Positions 41,369 through 49,150 of a DNA stretch of 64,000 nucleotides are shown here, one piece after another (position 1 is the first letter of the stretch; every line of letters starts with the position of its first letter). This DNA comes from Methyloversatilis discipulorum. Its GTDB lineage: Bacteria; Pseudomonadota; Gammaproteobacteria; Burkholderiales; Rhodocyclaceae. The notes under the pieces were generated by a model that was not told the DNA's origin, searched no databases, and saw nothing but the letters and a program-made list of their open reading frames with translations. The translations under genes and the position numbers were made by a program. The stretch is taken from assembly GCF_018780585.1 (NCBI RefSeq), contig NZ_JADMJL010000016.1, positions 62,001 to 126,000 on the forward strand, read 5' to 3'.

Positions 41369-41507
41369 ACCGCCCCCCCTGCACGCCCTGCGTGCGCCCC
41401 AGCCCTCCCTTCACCATCCGCCCGTCGTCGCCGGCCGTGCCTGTCCGTGCGCCGGATGCCGCGAAGGTTGAGAATGCTCCGAAACACGGCCATCGGAAGA
41501 AGCCACC

Positions 41508-42086
41508 ATGCTGTTGATGATCGACAATTACGACTCCTTCACCTACAACCTCGTCCAATACTTCGGCGAGCTCGGCGAGGACGTGCGCGTGTTCCGCAAT
41601 GACGAGATCACGCTGGAACAGATAGACGCGCTGAAGCCGGACCACATCGTGGTGTCGCCCGGCCCCTGTTCGCCGAACGAGGCGGGGGTGTCGGTGCCGC
41701 TGATCAAGGCCTTTGCCGGCAAGTACCCCATCCTCGGCGTCTGCCTCGGCCACCAGAGCATCGGCGCGGCCTTCGGCGGCGACGTCGTGCACGCCAAGGT
41801 GGTGATGCACGGCAAGACGGCGGCCATCCACCATCTGGACAAGGGCATGTTCCGCGGTCTGCCCAACCCGTTCACCGCCATCCGCTACCACTCGCTGGCG
41901 GTGTCGCGCGACACCCTGCCGGACTGCCTCGAAGTGACTGCCTGGACCGACGACGGCGAAATCATGGGCATGCGGCACAAGACGCTGGCCATCGAGGGCG
42001 TGCAGTTTCATCCGGAATCCATCCTGACCGAGCACGGTCATCAGATGCTGAAGAACTTCCTCGACGAGTGGAGGGCCGGCGCATGA
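41508..42086 (+). CDS. trpG: Anthranilate synthase component II (glutamine amidotransferase) TrpG/PabA
   Basis: 192 residues, ATG after GGAAGAAG. Class I glutamine amidotransferase with [15 protein letters not shown], nucleophile GVCLGHQ (C79) and QFHPES (H168, E170). It releases ammonia for TrpE (anthranilate) and, in many bacteria, also for PabB. trpE is not upstream; the preceding gene is the unrelated GntR. Its stop overlaps the trpD start (ATGA). Confidence 0.95.
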   Translation: MLLMIDNYDSFTYNLVQYFGELGEDVRVFRNDEITLEQIDALKPDHIVVSPGPCSPNEAGVSVPLIKAFAGKYPILGVCLGHQSIGAAFGGDVVHAKVVMHGKTAAIHHLDKGMFRGLPNPFTAIRYHSLAVSRDTLPDCLEVTAWTDDGEIMGMRHKTLAIEGVQFHPESILTEHGHQMLKNFLDEWRAGA

Positions 42087-43114
42087 GCTTCACCCCGAAA
42101 CAGGCGCTCGAACGCGTGATCGAGCACCGCGAAATCTTCCGCGACGAAATGACCGCACTGATGCGTCAGATCATGACCGGCGAGGTGTCGCCGACGCTGA
42201 TCGCCGCCATCCTGATCGGTCTGCGGGTAAAGAAGGAAACAGTGGGCGAGATCGCCGCCGCGGCAATGGTGATGCGCGAACTGTCGATGAAGGTGCCGGT
42301 GGACAACACCCAGACCCTGGTCGACACCTGCGGCACCGGCGGCGACGGTGCCCACACCTTCAATATATCCACCGCGTCGATGTTCGTCGCCGCGGCGGCC
42401 GGCGCGCGCGTGGCCAAGCACGGCGGGCGCGCCAGTTCGTCGCAGAGCGGTTCGGCCGACGTGCTGGAAGCGCTGGGCGTCAATCTGAACCTGACGCCGG
42501 CCCAGGTTTCGACCTGCATCGAACAGGTGGGCGTGGGTTTCATGTTCGCGCCCAATCACCACAGCGCGATGAAGCACGCGGCGCCGGTACGGCGCGAACT
42601 GGGCGTGCGCACCATGTTCAACATCCTCGGCCCGCTGACCAATCCGGCCGGGGCGGCCAACCAGGTGATGGGTGTGTTCCACGCCGATCTGGTCGGCATC
42701 CTGGCGCGCGTGCTGAAGGAACTGGGCTCGCGCAACGTGATGGTGGTGCATGGTCGAGACGGGCTGGACGAGCTGTCGATCAGCGGCGACACCTTCGTCG
42801 GCGAACTGCGCGACGGCGAGGTGAAGGAATACACCGTACATCCGTCCGACTTCGGGCTGGCGGTGCACGCGCTCGACACGCTGCGCGTGGCCGACGTGCA
42901 GGCCTCGCGCGACATGCTGCTGGCCGCACTCGACGGCACGCTCCCGCCGGCGCGCGACATCGTGCTGCTCAATGCCGGCGCCAGCCTCTACGTGTCTGGT
43001 GTGGCGGACAGCCTGCGCGACGGCGTCGACCGGGCGCGCGAAGCCATCGAATCGGGCGCGGCGCGGCAGGGTCTCGACAAGCTGGTCGAGCTGTCGCGCT
43101 CGTTCGCGAACTGA
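42083..43114 (+). CDS. trpD: Anthranilate phosphoribosyltransferase
   Basis: 343 residues, ATG overlapping the trpG stop with GGAGG upstream. TrpD motifs: [17 protein letters not shown] (PRPP-binding loop), [21 protein letters not shown], and [12 protein letters not shown]. It attaches phosphoribosyl to anthranilate in tryptophan synthesis. Confidence 0.97.
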   Translation: MSFTPKQALERVIEHREIFRDEMTALMRQIMTGEVSPTLIAAILIGLRVKKETVGEIAAAAMVMRELSMKVPVDNTQTLVDTCGTGGDGAHTFNISTASMFVAAAAGARVAKHGGRASSSQSGSADVLEALGVNLNLTPAQVSTCIEQVGVGFMFAPNHHSAMKHAAPVRRELGVRTMFNILGPLTNPAGAANQVMGVFHADLVGILARVLKELGSRNVMVVHGRDGLDELSISGDTFVGELRDGEVKEYTVHPSDFGLAVHALDTLRVADVQASRDMLLAALDGTLPPARDIVLLNAGASLYVSGVADSLRDGVDRAREAIESGAARQGLDKLVELSRSFAN

Positions 43115-43122
43115 GGCCGCCC

Positions 43123-43959
43123 ATGTCCGACATCCTGCAGAAAATCCTCGCCACCAAGCGCGAGGAAATCGCCAGCGGTCTTGCCGCGGAAACGATGGCA
43201 GCGCTGCGCGCGCGGGCCGACGCGCAGACGCCCACGCGAGATTTCGTCGCCGCACTGAAGACGCGCGTGGCGGCAAAGAAGCCGGCGGTGATTGCCGAAG
43301 TGAAGAAGGCCAGCCCGTCCAAGGGCGTGCTGCGCGCCGACTTCCGGCCGGCCGACATCGCCCGCTCGTACGAGGCCGGGGGCGCGGCCTGCCTGTCGGT
43401 GCTGACCGACCGCCAGTACTTCCAGGGCAGTCCGGACTATCTGGTCGAGGCGCGCGCCGCCTGCAGCCTGCCGGTGCTGCGCAAGGATTTCATCATCGAC
43501 CCGTATCAGGTGGTCGAGGCGCGGGCGATGGGCGCGGACTGCATCCTGCTGATCGTCGCCGCCTTCCTGCCGCCTTCGGGCGAAGCCGACGCGGCGCAGC
43601 AGGCCCGCGCGGTCGCCGACATGCGCGCGCTCGAGTCGCTGGCGACGGAACTGGGCATGGCGGTGCTGGTGGAAAGCCACGACGCCGGCGAGCTGGACCT
43701 CGCGCTGCAGCTGGATACGCCGCTGATGGGCATCAACAACCGCAGCCTGCGCACCTTCGAGGTATCGCTCGACTTCACGCTGTCGCAGCTCGAGCGCATT
43801 CCGGCCGACCGCGTGGTCATCACCGAAAGCGGCATCCTCGCAACGGAACACGTCGCGGCCATGCGGGCCCGCGACGTGCATGCCTTCCTGGTGGGCGAGG
43901 CATTCATGCGCGCCGCCGACCCGGGGGCCGAGCTGGCGCGCCTGTTCGACATCGCCTGA
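43123..43959 (+). CDS. trpC: Indole-3-glycerol phosphate synthase
   Basis: 278 residues, slightly longer than average because of an Ala-rich insertion ([20 protein letters not shown]). Barrel motifs: [17 protein letters not shown] (catalytic Lys), [35 protein letters not shown] and ITESGI. It closes the indole ring in tryptophan synthesis. The ATG follows the trpD stop by 8 nt. Convergent with the Spy-like gene, 6 bp away. Confidence 0.97.
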   Translation: MSDILQKILATKREEIASGLAAETMAALRARADAQTPTRDFVAALKTRVAAKKPAVIAEVKKASPSKGVLRADFRPADIARSYEAGGAACLSVLTDRQYFQGSPDYLVEARAACSLPVLRKDFIIDPYQVVEARAMGADCILLIVAAFLPPSGEADAAQQARAVADMRALESLATELGMAVLVESHDAGELDLALQLDTPLMGINNRSLRTFEVSLDFTLSQLERIPADRVVITESGILATEHVAAMRARDVHAFLVGEAFMRAADPGAELARLFDIA

Positions 43960-43965
43960 GCGGAC

Positions 43966-44538
43966 TCAGCCGCGCGTCGCTTCCGGCGCGCGCGGGCCGT
44001 CGCCGTGGCGGTGCTTGCCATGGTGGCCGTGGCGACCACCCATGCTGGCCAGCGACTTTGCCGCTTCCTTGCGTTGTGCCGGCGTCAGCACTTCGGCCAG
44101 ATCGGCCATCGTGCGCGTCATCACCTTCGACGCTTCGTCCATCTGCGCATGGCGGGCGGCGCGCTGCTGCTCGATCTGGCCGCGGTCTATCGTGTCGGCC
44201 GACAGCAGCGCCAGCATCTGCTGACGGTCGTCCGAGTGACCGGCGTGCAGCTTCTTCATTTCCTCGCCGGACGCCTTGACGATCTCACGGGCGCGCGCTT
44301 TCTGTTCCTCGCTGGCGCCGACCTTCGTGAACACGCGCTCGACCATCTGTTCCATGCGCTGGCCCATCGCTTCGGGCCCGTGGTGGCGCTCACCGTGCTT
44401 CACCGGGTGGGCACCGCCCTCGGCGCCCGGATGGGCCTGTGCCGGCAGATTGACGGCAACCAGTCCGGCCAGTGCACCGGCGGTGGCAAGACCGGCAAAC
44501 CAGCGGCCGCGGACAGATGATTTTTCAGGGGTTTTCAT
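43966..44538 (-). CDS. Spy/CpxP-family periplasmic protein
   Basis: 190 residues. Signal peptide with cleavage near PAQA-HPG; then a helical domain with LTPAQRKEAAKSL (the LTxxQ motif) and histidine-rich ends (HPVKHGERHHGPEAM, GGRHGHHGKHRHG). Spy/CpxP proteins are periplasmic chaperones or metal-stress sensors that form cradle dimers. The His-rich tail suggests metal binding (inference). Alone, convergent with trpC. Confidence 0.82.
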   Translation of the reverse strand: MKTPEKSSVRGRWFAGLATAGALAGLVAVNLPAQAHPGAEGGAHPVKHGERHHGPEAMGQRMEQMVERVFTKVGASEEQKARAREIVKASGEEMKKLHAGHSDDRQQMLALLSADTIDRGQIEQQRAARHAQMDEASKVMTRTMADLAEVLTPAQRKEAAKSLASMGGRHGHHGKHRHGDGPRAPEATRG

Positions 44539-44862
44539 GTTCGGTATCTCCGTTCGCCGGAACGCTCCGGCAGCGAAGCCAGCTTGTGCCGCTGCTGTGA
44601 ACCCCGATTTCGAGTGGCGTAACCATTTGTAAAGGTTGACGCCCGGAACGTGATTCCGGCACCGGCGTTCGAGTTGCGGGCGAAATGGGCGACGTTGCTC
44701 TGCAACGACGGCGTGACCCACGCCGCATCCCAGTATTGGCGCGGGTTTCCGTCGATTTGCTGCGGTATGATCAATCGCAGATACCGTCTCAAGAACGGCC
44801 GATAAACCAAAGAGGTCAGCGCCGGGCTCAGGCCCGGCGTCCAATAACATCGTCCAGTCCGC
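44539..44862. other. Intergenic region with divergent promoters
   Basis: 324 bp between the divergent Spy-like and HDOD-kinase genes. Seen on the plus strand: TATGAT (44,766-44,771), an isolated GCCGATAA (44,798-44,805) without a good -35, and a leader hairpin GCCGGGC-TCAG-GCCCGGC (44,821-44,838). No gene was found. Confidence 0.45.
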
Positions 44863-46983
44863 ATGACAGCCCCCGCCGCCCGCGCGATCGACTGTGCCAT
44901 GCTGTCCGGTCTGCCTTCGCTGCCGCTTCTCGCGGACGTGGCACTCGGACTGCGTGCGCTGCCGGCCGGCGTTCCGTCCCTCAATGCGCTGTTGCGCCAC
45001 GATCCGGCCTGGGTGCTGCGCCTGCTGCGCGCGTCGCAGCTGATCGCCACGCCCACCGGCGACGGCGGCGCGGGGCGGCGCATCGACGCGGTGATCGACG
45101 CCTGTGGACATGCGCTGATACAGGTGGCGCTGCTCGACGGCCGCGCGCGCGTCAAGCGCAGCGGCGTCGATCTTGCCGGACACCACGCGTTCTGGGCGCA
45201 CTCCATACTGAGCGCCGAAATCGCCCGCGAACTGGCTGCTGCGGGCGGTCGCTGCGATCCGGACGAGAGCTTCATCGCCGGCCTGCTGCTCGACGTCGCG
45301 TTGCCGCTGCTGGCGGCGGCACCCGGTGGTGGCGAGCGGCACGCGCAGCGGCCGACCGAACACGAACTGGCCGCGTTCGAAACCGCCTATGGCGGCGAAC
45401 ATCACGGCGAGGTCGGCGCCGCGCTGCTGTCTGCCGAATGGTCAGCCGGACTGGCGGATGCGCTGCGCTTCTCACACGCCGACGGCGCGCTCTTCGTCGA
45501 TGCACCCGAGCACCTGCGCCTGGCGCGTGCCGCCGAGGAACTGGCGGGTGGCGGTGCCACCGACACGTCGCAGCAACGGGCGCTCGCACAACGCCTGACC
45601 GGGCTGCCGGCCGATGCGCTCGACAGCGCGCTGCAGGCGGCGCACAGCCGGGCGTTTGAACGCTGCCGGCTGGTCGAGGTGGACGCTGCCGACACGCTGC
45701 TTCCGGCCGGTGCGCCCTATCGTCCGACCTTCGGCATCGCCGACGCGCAGCCGGACGACAGCGCCGCGCTGACCAGCTTCGCCCGCGCCGGGCTGTTCGG
45801 CCAGGTGTATGCGCGGGGCGACGAGTCCGCGCTGTGGACCATGCTGAAGCTGGCGTCGGCCTTGCTGCTCGACCTGCCGGCGCCGCAGATCCTGCGAGCA
45901 GGGCAGGGTGGCAGCGCCTTCATGCCCATCGCGGAGCAGGGCGATAACGTTCAGCGTATCGACCTCGCGCAGGCGGGGCTGGAAGGCGTGTGGCATCAGC
46001 TGTCGTCCGGCGCGGCCTGGCTGTGCAGCGACGCGCGCGAAGCCGCTGCGCTGCCGGTCAGCCTGCAGCGCCTGCTGCGCGTGTCGCCCGGGCAGACCGG
46101 CCTGATCCAGCCGCTGTGCAGCGAAGCCGGCGTCGAGGCGCTCGCGCTCTACCACTTCCCGGCCAGTTTCGCGCCCGCGCTGATGCGCCGCAGCGACGAA
46201 CTGCGTGCGCTGGCCGACGGGGCTGGGCGGGCCCTGCACCAGCAGCAGCTGCGTCTGCGCGAACTGGACGAACTGCGCCAGGGTATGGCCGAGCAGTACG
46301 CCGTGCATGCCCGCCAGTTGCGCGCTGACCTGCACACGCCGCTCGGCCTGATGCGGCACCAGATCAAGTCGATGCGCCTGAAGATGGGCGCCGATTCAAT
46401 GGTCGATTCCGAACTGACGGTGTTCGGCGACCAGATCGAGCGCATCGACACCGTGCTGCGTCAGTTCGAGGGCCGTCCGCCCGACGTGTCGGCCGACGCC
46501 CAGCGCATCGACCTCAATCAGCTGATGGAACAGACGGTGGCCGAGGTCGAGGAGCGCGTGCTGCGGGCCCGCTCGATCTCGACCGAACTGCATCTCGACG
46601 CGGCGCTGCCGCCGCTGCACCTGCCGCTCGGCGTGCTGCGCGAGCTGCTGCACGCGCTGCTGGCGATCAGCGCCGAACAGGTCGGCACCTCCGGTCGCAT
46701 TGCGGTCAGCACGGCCGAAGGTCTGAACCTCAATGGCGCGCTGTTCGTCGAGGTCCGGGTACGCGATTTCGGCCGCGGCATGGACGCCGGACGGGTGGCG
46801 GGGCTGTTCGCCCCGGACGGCAGCGGCGGCAACCGGGCGACGCCGGCGCACGCGCTGGCGCTGGCCCGCTCGCTCGGCGGTTCGCTGTCGTGCAAGAGCG
46901 CGGTCGGTCAGGGCACCGTGTTCCAGCTGCTGCTGCCGCGCACTACCCGTCGCCCGGCAGCGGCGGGGGCCGTTCCGCTCTGA
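44863..46983 (+). CDS. HDOD domain protein fused to a degenerate histidine kinase module
   Basis: 706 residues. HDOD domain (about 10-240; LPSLPLLADVALGLRALPA, HDPAWVLRLLRASQLI), a GAF-like middle (about 280-440) and a coiled segment (about 445-480). An H-box-like ADLHTPLGLM follows, then an ATPase with RDFGRGMD and LSCKSAVGQGTVFQLLLP. Aligned with HELRTPL, the phospho-acceptor His is replaced by Ala (A488) and the nearest His (H491) is three residues off. The ATPase has G-box-like residues but the N-box is weak. It may be a pseudokinase or phosphatase/docking protein acting with HDOD signalling. Confidence 0.8.
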   Translation: MTAPAARAIDCAMLSGLPSLPLLADVALGLRALPAGVPSLNALLRHDPAWVLRLLRASQLIATPTGDGGAGRRIDAVIDACGHALIQVALLDGRARVKRSGVDLAGHHAFWAHSILSAEIARELAAAGGRCDPDESFIAGLLLDVALPLLAAAPGGGERHAQRPTEHELAAFETAYGGEHHGEVGAALLSAEWSAGLADALRFSHADGALFVDAPEHLRLARAAEELAGGGATDTSQQRALAQRLTGLPADALDSALQAAHSRAFERCRLVEVDAADTLLPAGAPYRPTFGIADAQPDDSAALTSFARAGLFGQVYARGDESALWTMLKLASALLLDLPAPQILRAGQGGSAFMPIAEQGDNVQRIDLAQAGLEGVWHQLSSGAAWLCSDAREAAALPVSLQRLLRVSPGQTGLIQPLCSEAGVEALALYHFPASFAPALMRRSDELRALADGAGRALHQQQLRLRELDELRQGMAEQYAVHARQLRADLHTPLGLMRHQIKSMRLKMGADSMVDSELTVFGDQIERIDTVLRQFEGRPPDVSADAQRIDLNQLMEQTVAEVEERVLRARSISTELHLDAALPPLHLPLGVLRELLHALLAISAEQVGTSGRIAVSTAEGLNLNGALFVEVRVRDFGRGMDAGRVAGLFAPDGSGGNRATPAHALALARSLGGSLSCKSAVGQGTVFQLLLPRTTRRPAAAGAVPL

Positions 46984-46986
46984 CCG

Positions 46987-47604
46987 TCAGGCCGCCTTCC
47001 AGCGGCTGTTGGCGTTCACATGCTGGGCGAGGAAATCCATCTGGTCCGCCAGGATGTTGCGGTTGCTGAGAATGAGGTACTCGGCCTTGTTCGGCACGTA
47101 GGGCGCGTACATCAGCTGCATCCGCGCCTGCTCGGGCGTGCGGCCGCTCTTGCGCTGGTTGCAGGGCCGGCAGCAGGTCACCACGTTCATCCACAGGTCG
47201 CGGCCACCCTGCGACACCGGCACGATGTGGTCGCGCGTAAGCTTCTGGTACGAGAACTCGCCGCCGCAGTAGCCGCAGATCGAGCGGTCGCGGTGGAACA
47301 GTTCGCGGTTGTTCAGCGGCGGCACGGCCGTCTGCAGCTTGTGCGCGTGGCTGCGTCCCTTGATCGCGATGATGCTGTTGGTGCGGATGAAGGACTGTTC
47401 GCCGGTGACGCGATTGATGCCGCCGCGGATTTCGAACTCGTGACTGCCGGCCACCCAGGCCACCAGATCCTTGGAGTGATAGAACACGGCATGCTGCCAG
47501 CTGACCCAGCGGTGCGGAACGCCGTTGGCGTCGAGGGTCAGTATCCACGGGTGCGACGGGCGTCGCACTTCGTAAACTATGCTCCGGGGTGGGTGCTCCA
47601 GCAT
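46987..47604 (-). CDS. HNH endonuclease
   Basis: 205 residues. A structural zinc pair CGYC (C110, C113) and CRPC (C145, C148) bracket the HNH core, with KLTRDHIVPVSQGG (D125, H126) and WMNVVTCC (N140). The RKSGRTPEQA tail also fits HNH proteins of this group. Nucleases of this type cut DNA; whether it acts in repair, restriction or a mobile context is not visible. No intron or phage gene is adjacent. An in-frame GTG 60 nt upstream is an alternative start. Confidence 0.87.
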   Translation of the reverse strand: MLEHPPRSIVYEVRRPSHPWILTLDANGVPHRWVSWQHAVFYHSKDLVAWVAGSHEFEIRGGINRVTGEQSFIRTNSIIAIKGRSHAHKLQTAVPPLNNRELFHRDRSICGYCGGEFSYQKLTRDHIVPVSQGGRDLWMNVVTCCRPCNQRKSGRTPEQARMQLMYAPYVPNKAEYLILSNRNILADQMDFLAQHVNANSRWKAA

Positions 47605-47728
47605 GATCGTCTTACGCGTCCTCGGTCTGAAATCGGTCAGTCGAAGTGAAACGTGTGTCGTCACGCATCCGCCCGGCGACGCGGGAAACGTTGCCGCGCA
47701 AGGTGCTCGGACACTTTAGCAAAGGAAG

Positions 47729-48352
47729 ATGAATTTGCAACCGCGTCAATCGTTTGCGACGCATCGTTCCCTCGGCTGTGCACTGGCGCTGTCGGCCCTG
47801 CTGCACCTGCTTGTTTTCTGGCCGCTGCCGTCCGCGGCGCCGCAGCCCAGCTACAGCGTGTTACGGCTGGCGCTGAAGCCGGTCGGCCAGAGCGCCTCGC
47901 CGGCGGAGGACAGCGCGACTGTGGGGACGGGCGTGGTGGCGGCCGAGCCCCGCCCGGCGCCGGTCTCGGCCCCGGGAACCCCCGTCGCGGCTGGGCGCAC
48001 GCCGCCGCCGGTCGCCGAGCCAGCGCTGCCGGCACCGGGCGAGGACGCATTGCGGGCGTTGCGCTACGCGCTGGCGCGGGCGGTCGTTGCCGATGGATGG
48101 ACGACAGAGGGGCGCGCCGCGTCGATGTCGGTGCAGTTGCACGTGCTGGCGCGGCGGGTGGTCGGCGTCGATCTCGCGCGCAGCAGCGGCCGTGACGAGG
48201 TCGACGCGGCGGTGCTGGCCGCCTTCAAGGCAGCGGCCGGGCGGGCCGTAATACCGGCGTCGCTTCCGGCGCACGGGTTTACCGTCGAACTCGAGCTGGA
48301 AGCGGGAGATGCCGCCCGTTCCGATGATGCCGAGCCACCGCTACCCGGTTGA
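47729..48352 (+). CDS. TonB-like protein
   Basis: 207 residues if the ATG is used. AAAGGAAG lies directly against that ATG, whereas a TTG two codons in (47,735) has ideal spacing and is the likelier start. N-terminal anchor LGCALALSALLHLLVFWPL, a Pro/Ala-rich spacer (about 55-105), then a TonB-like C-terminal domain (ALRYALARAVVADGWTTEGR and VVGVDLARSSGRDEVDAAV). Like the protein at 35-598 it lacks ExbB/D neighbours. Function unproven. Confidence 0.7.
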   Translation: MNLQPRQSFATHRSLGCALALSALLHLLVFWPLPSAAPQPSYSVLRLALKPVGQSASPAEDSATVGTGVVAAEPRPAPVSAPGTPVAAGRTPPPVAEPALPAPGEDALRALRYALARAVVADGWTTEGRAASMSVQLHVLARRVVGVDLARSSGRDEVDAAVLAAFKAAAGRAVIPASLPAHGFTVELELEAGDAARSDDAEPPLPG

Positions 48353-48365
48353 ACCTTCGACACCG

Positions 48366-49067
48366 TCAGCAGCGCACCTGCTGACGGCAGAAGCTGTCCA
48401 TCGCGACCACCCGCGTGGTCGCGCCGACCGGCTTCATCGCGCGGTCGCCGCCGTGATCCAGCGCCAGCCGGAAGCCGAAACTCTGGAAGAAGCGGTCAAA
48501 CACGTCGGCGCCCAGCGTGGCGACGGCCACCAGTTCGTCACGTTCGGCCGCATATTCGAGCACGATGCCGGCCAGTGGCTGCGGCGCCGGGCCTTCGAGT
48601 ACGCGCGCGCCAGCGGCCGGATCGAACTGGCTGTGCTCGGAACAGCAGTGGATCACGCGGGCGCGGCGGCTGTGTGCAGTCGCTTCGTCACGGTAGGAGA
48701 TGAAACTGATGTCCCGTGTCGGATGCGTGAGCTTGTGCGAGCATATGGCCGAGTAGGCGACGATGGACTGGGCCCGGCCGACGCCGCCGGGCCAGTCGTA
48801 CTGTTGCCCGTCGGCGGTACGCAGCTTCGTCGTGCCGTCGACCTTCCTGCCCAGATCCAGCAGGAAACAGGGCGTGGCCGGATACGGCCACTGGAATACA
48901 TAATTGACGCCCGGCTTGAGCGAGGACGCCTTCAGCGGCCGACCTTCGCTGTCGGTCAGCACGCTGCGCGGGTATTCCCGCGCCACGGCGGCGCGCGCGG
49001 GCAGGTTCAGTCCGGCCAGTCCGCAGGCGGCGCTGCACGCGGCGACAAAGCTGCGTCTTTCCATCAT
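48366..49067 (-). CDS. Twin-arginine signal Rieske [2Fe-2S] protein
   Basis: 233 residues. N-terminal MMERRSFVAACSAACGLAGL is a Tat-like signal. The Rieske motif is AICSHKLTHPT (C109, H111) and CCSEHSQFDP (C142, H145), with an unusually long 30-residue gap between the two halves. Rieske proteins carry one electron; Tat export suggests a periplasmic enzyme subunit, but no bc1, arsenite oxidase or oxygenase partner lies next to it. A double Met start follows GGAG. Confidence 0.82.
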   Translation of the reverse strand: MMERRSFVAACSAACGLAGLNLPARAAVAREYPRSVLTDSEGRPLKASSLKPGVNYVFQWPYPATPCFLLDLGRKVDGTTKLRTADGQQYDWPGGVGRAQSIVAYSAICSHKLTHPTRDISFISYRDEATAHSRRARVIHCCSEHSQFDPAAGARVLEGPAPQPLAGIVLEYAAERDELVAVATLGADVFDRFFQSFGFRLALDHGGDRAMKPVGATTRVVAMDSFCRQQVRC

Positions 49068-49150
49068 CACGCTCCACAGGAAACATTCGTGCGGCAGTCG
49101 TTGAAAACTAGAAAGTGCCGCCGCGGTAGTCAAGCCGGCCGGAGACAGAA

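Noticed and set aside
44798-44805. Sigma-28 promoter of the HDOD-kinase gene
   Set aside because: GCCGATAA is exact, but the -35 position reads AGATACCG and the only TCAAG is 3 nt away, so the spacing is wrong. Kept only as a note in the intergenic entry.
46987-47604. HNH endonuclease as part of a restriction or homing system
   Set aside because: No methyltransferase, intron or phage gene is adjacent, so only the enzyme class is claimed.
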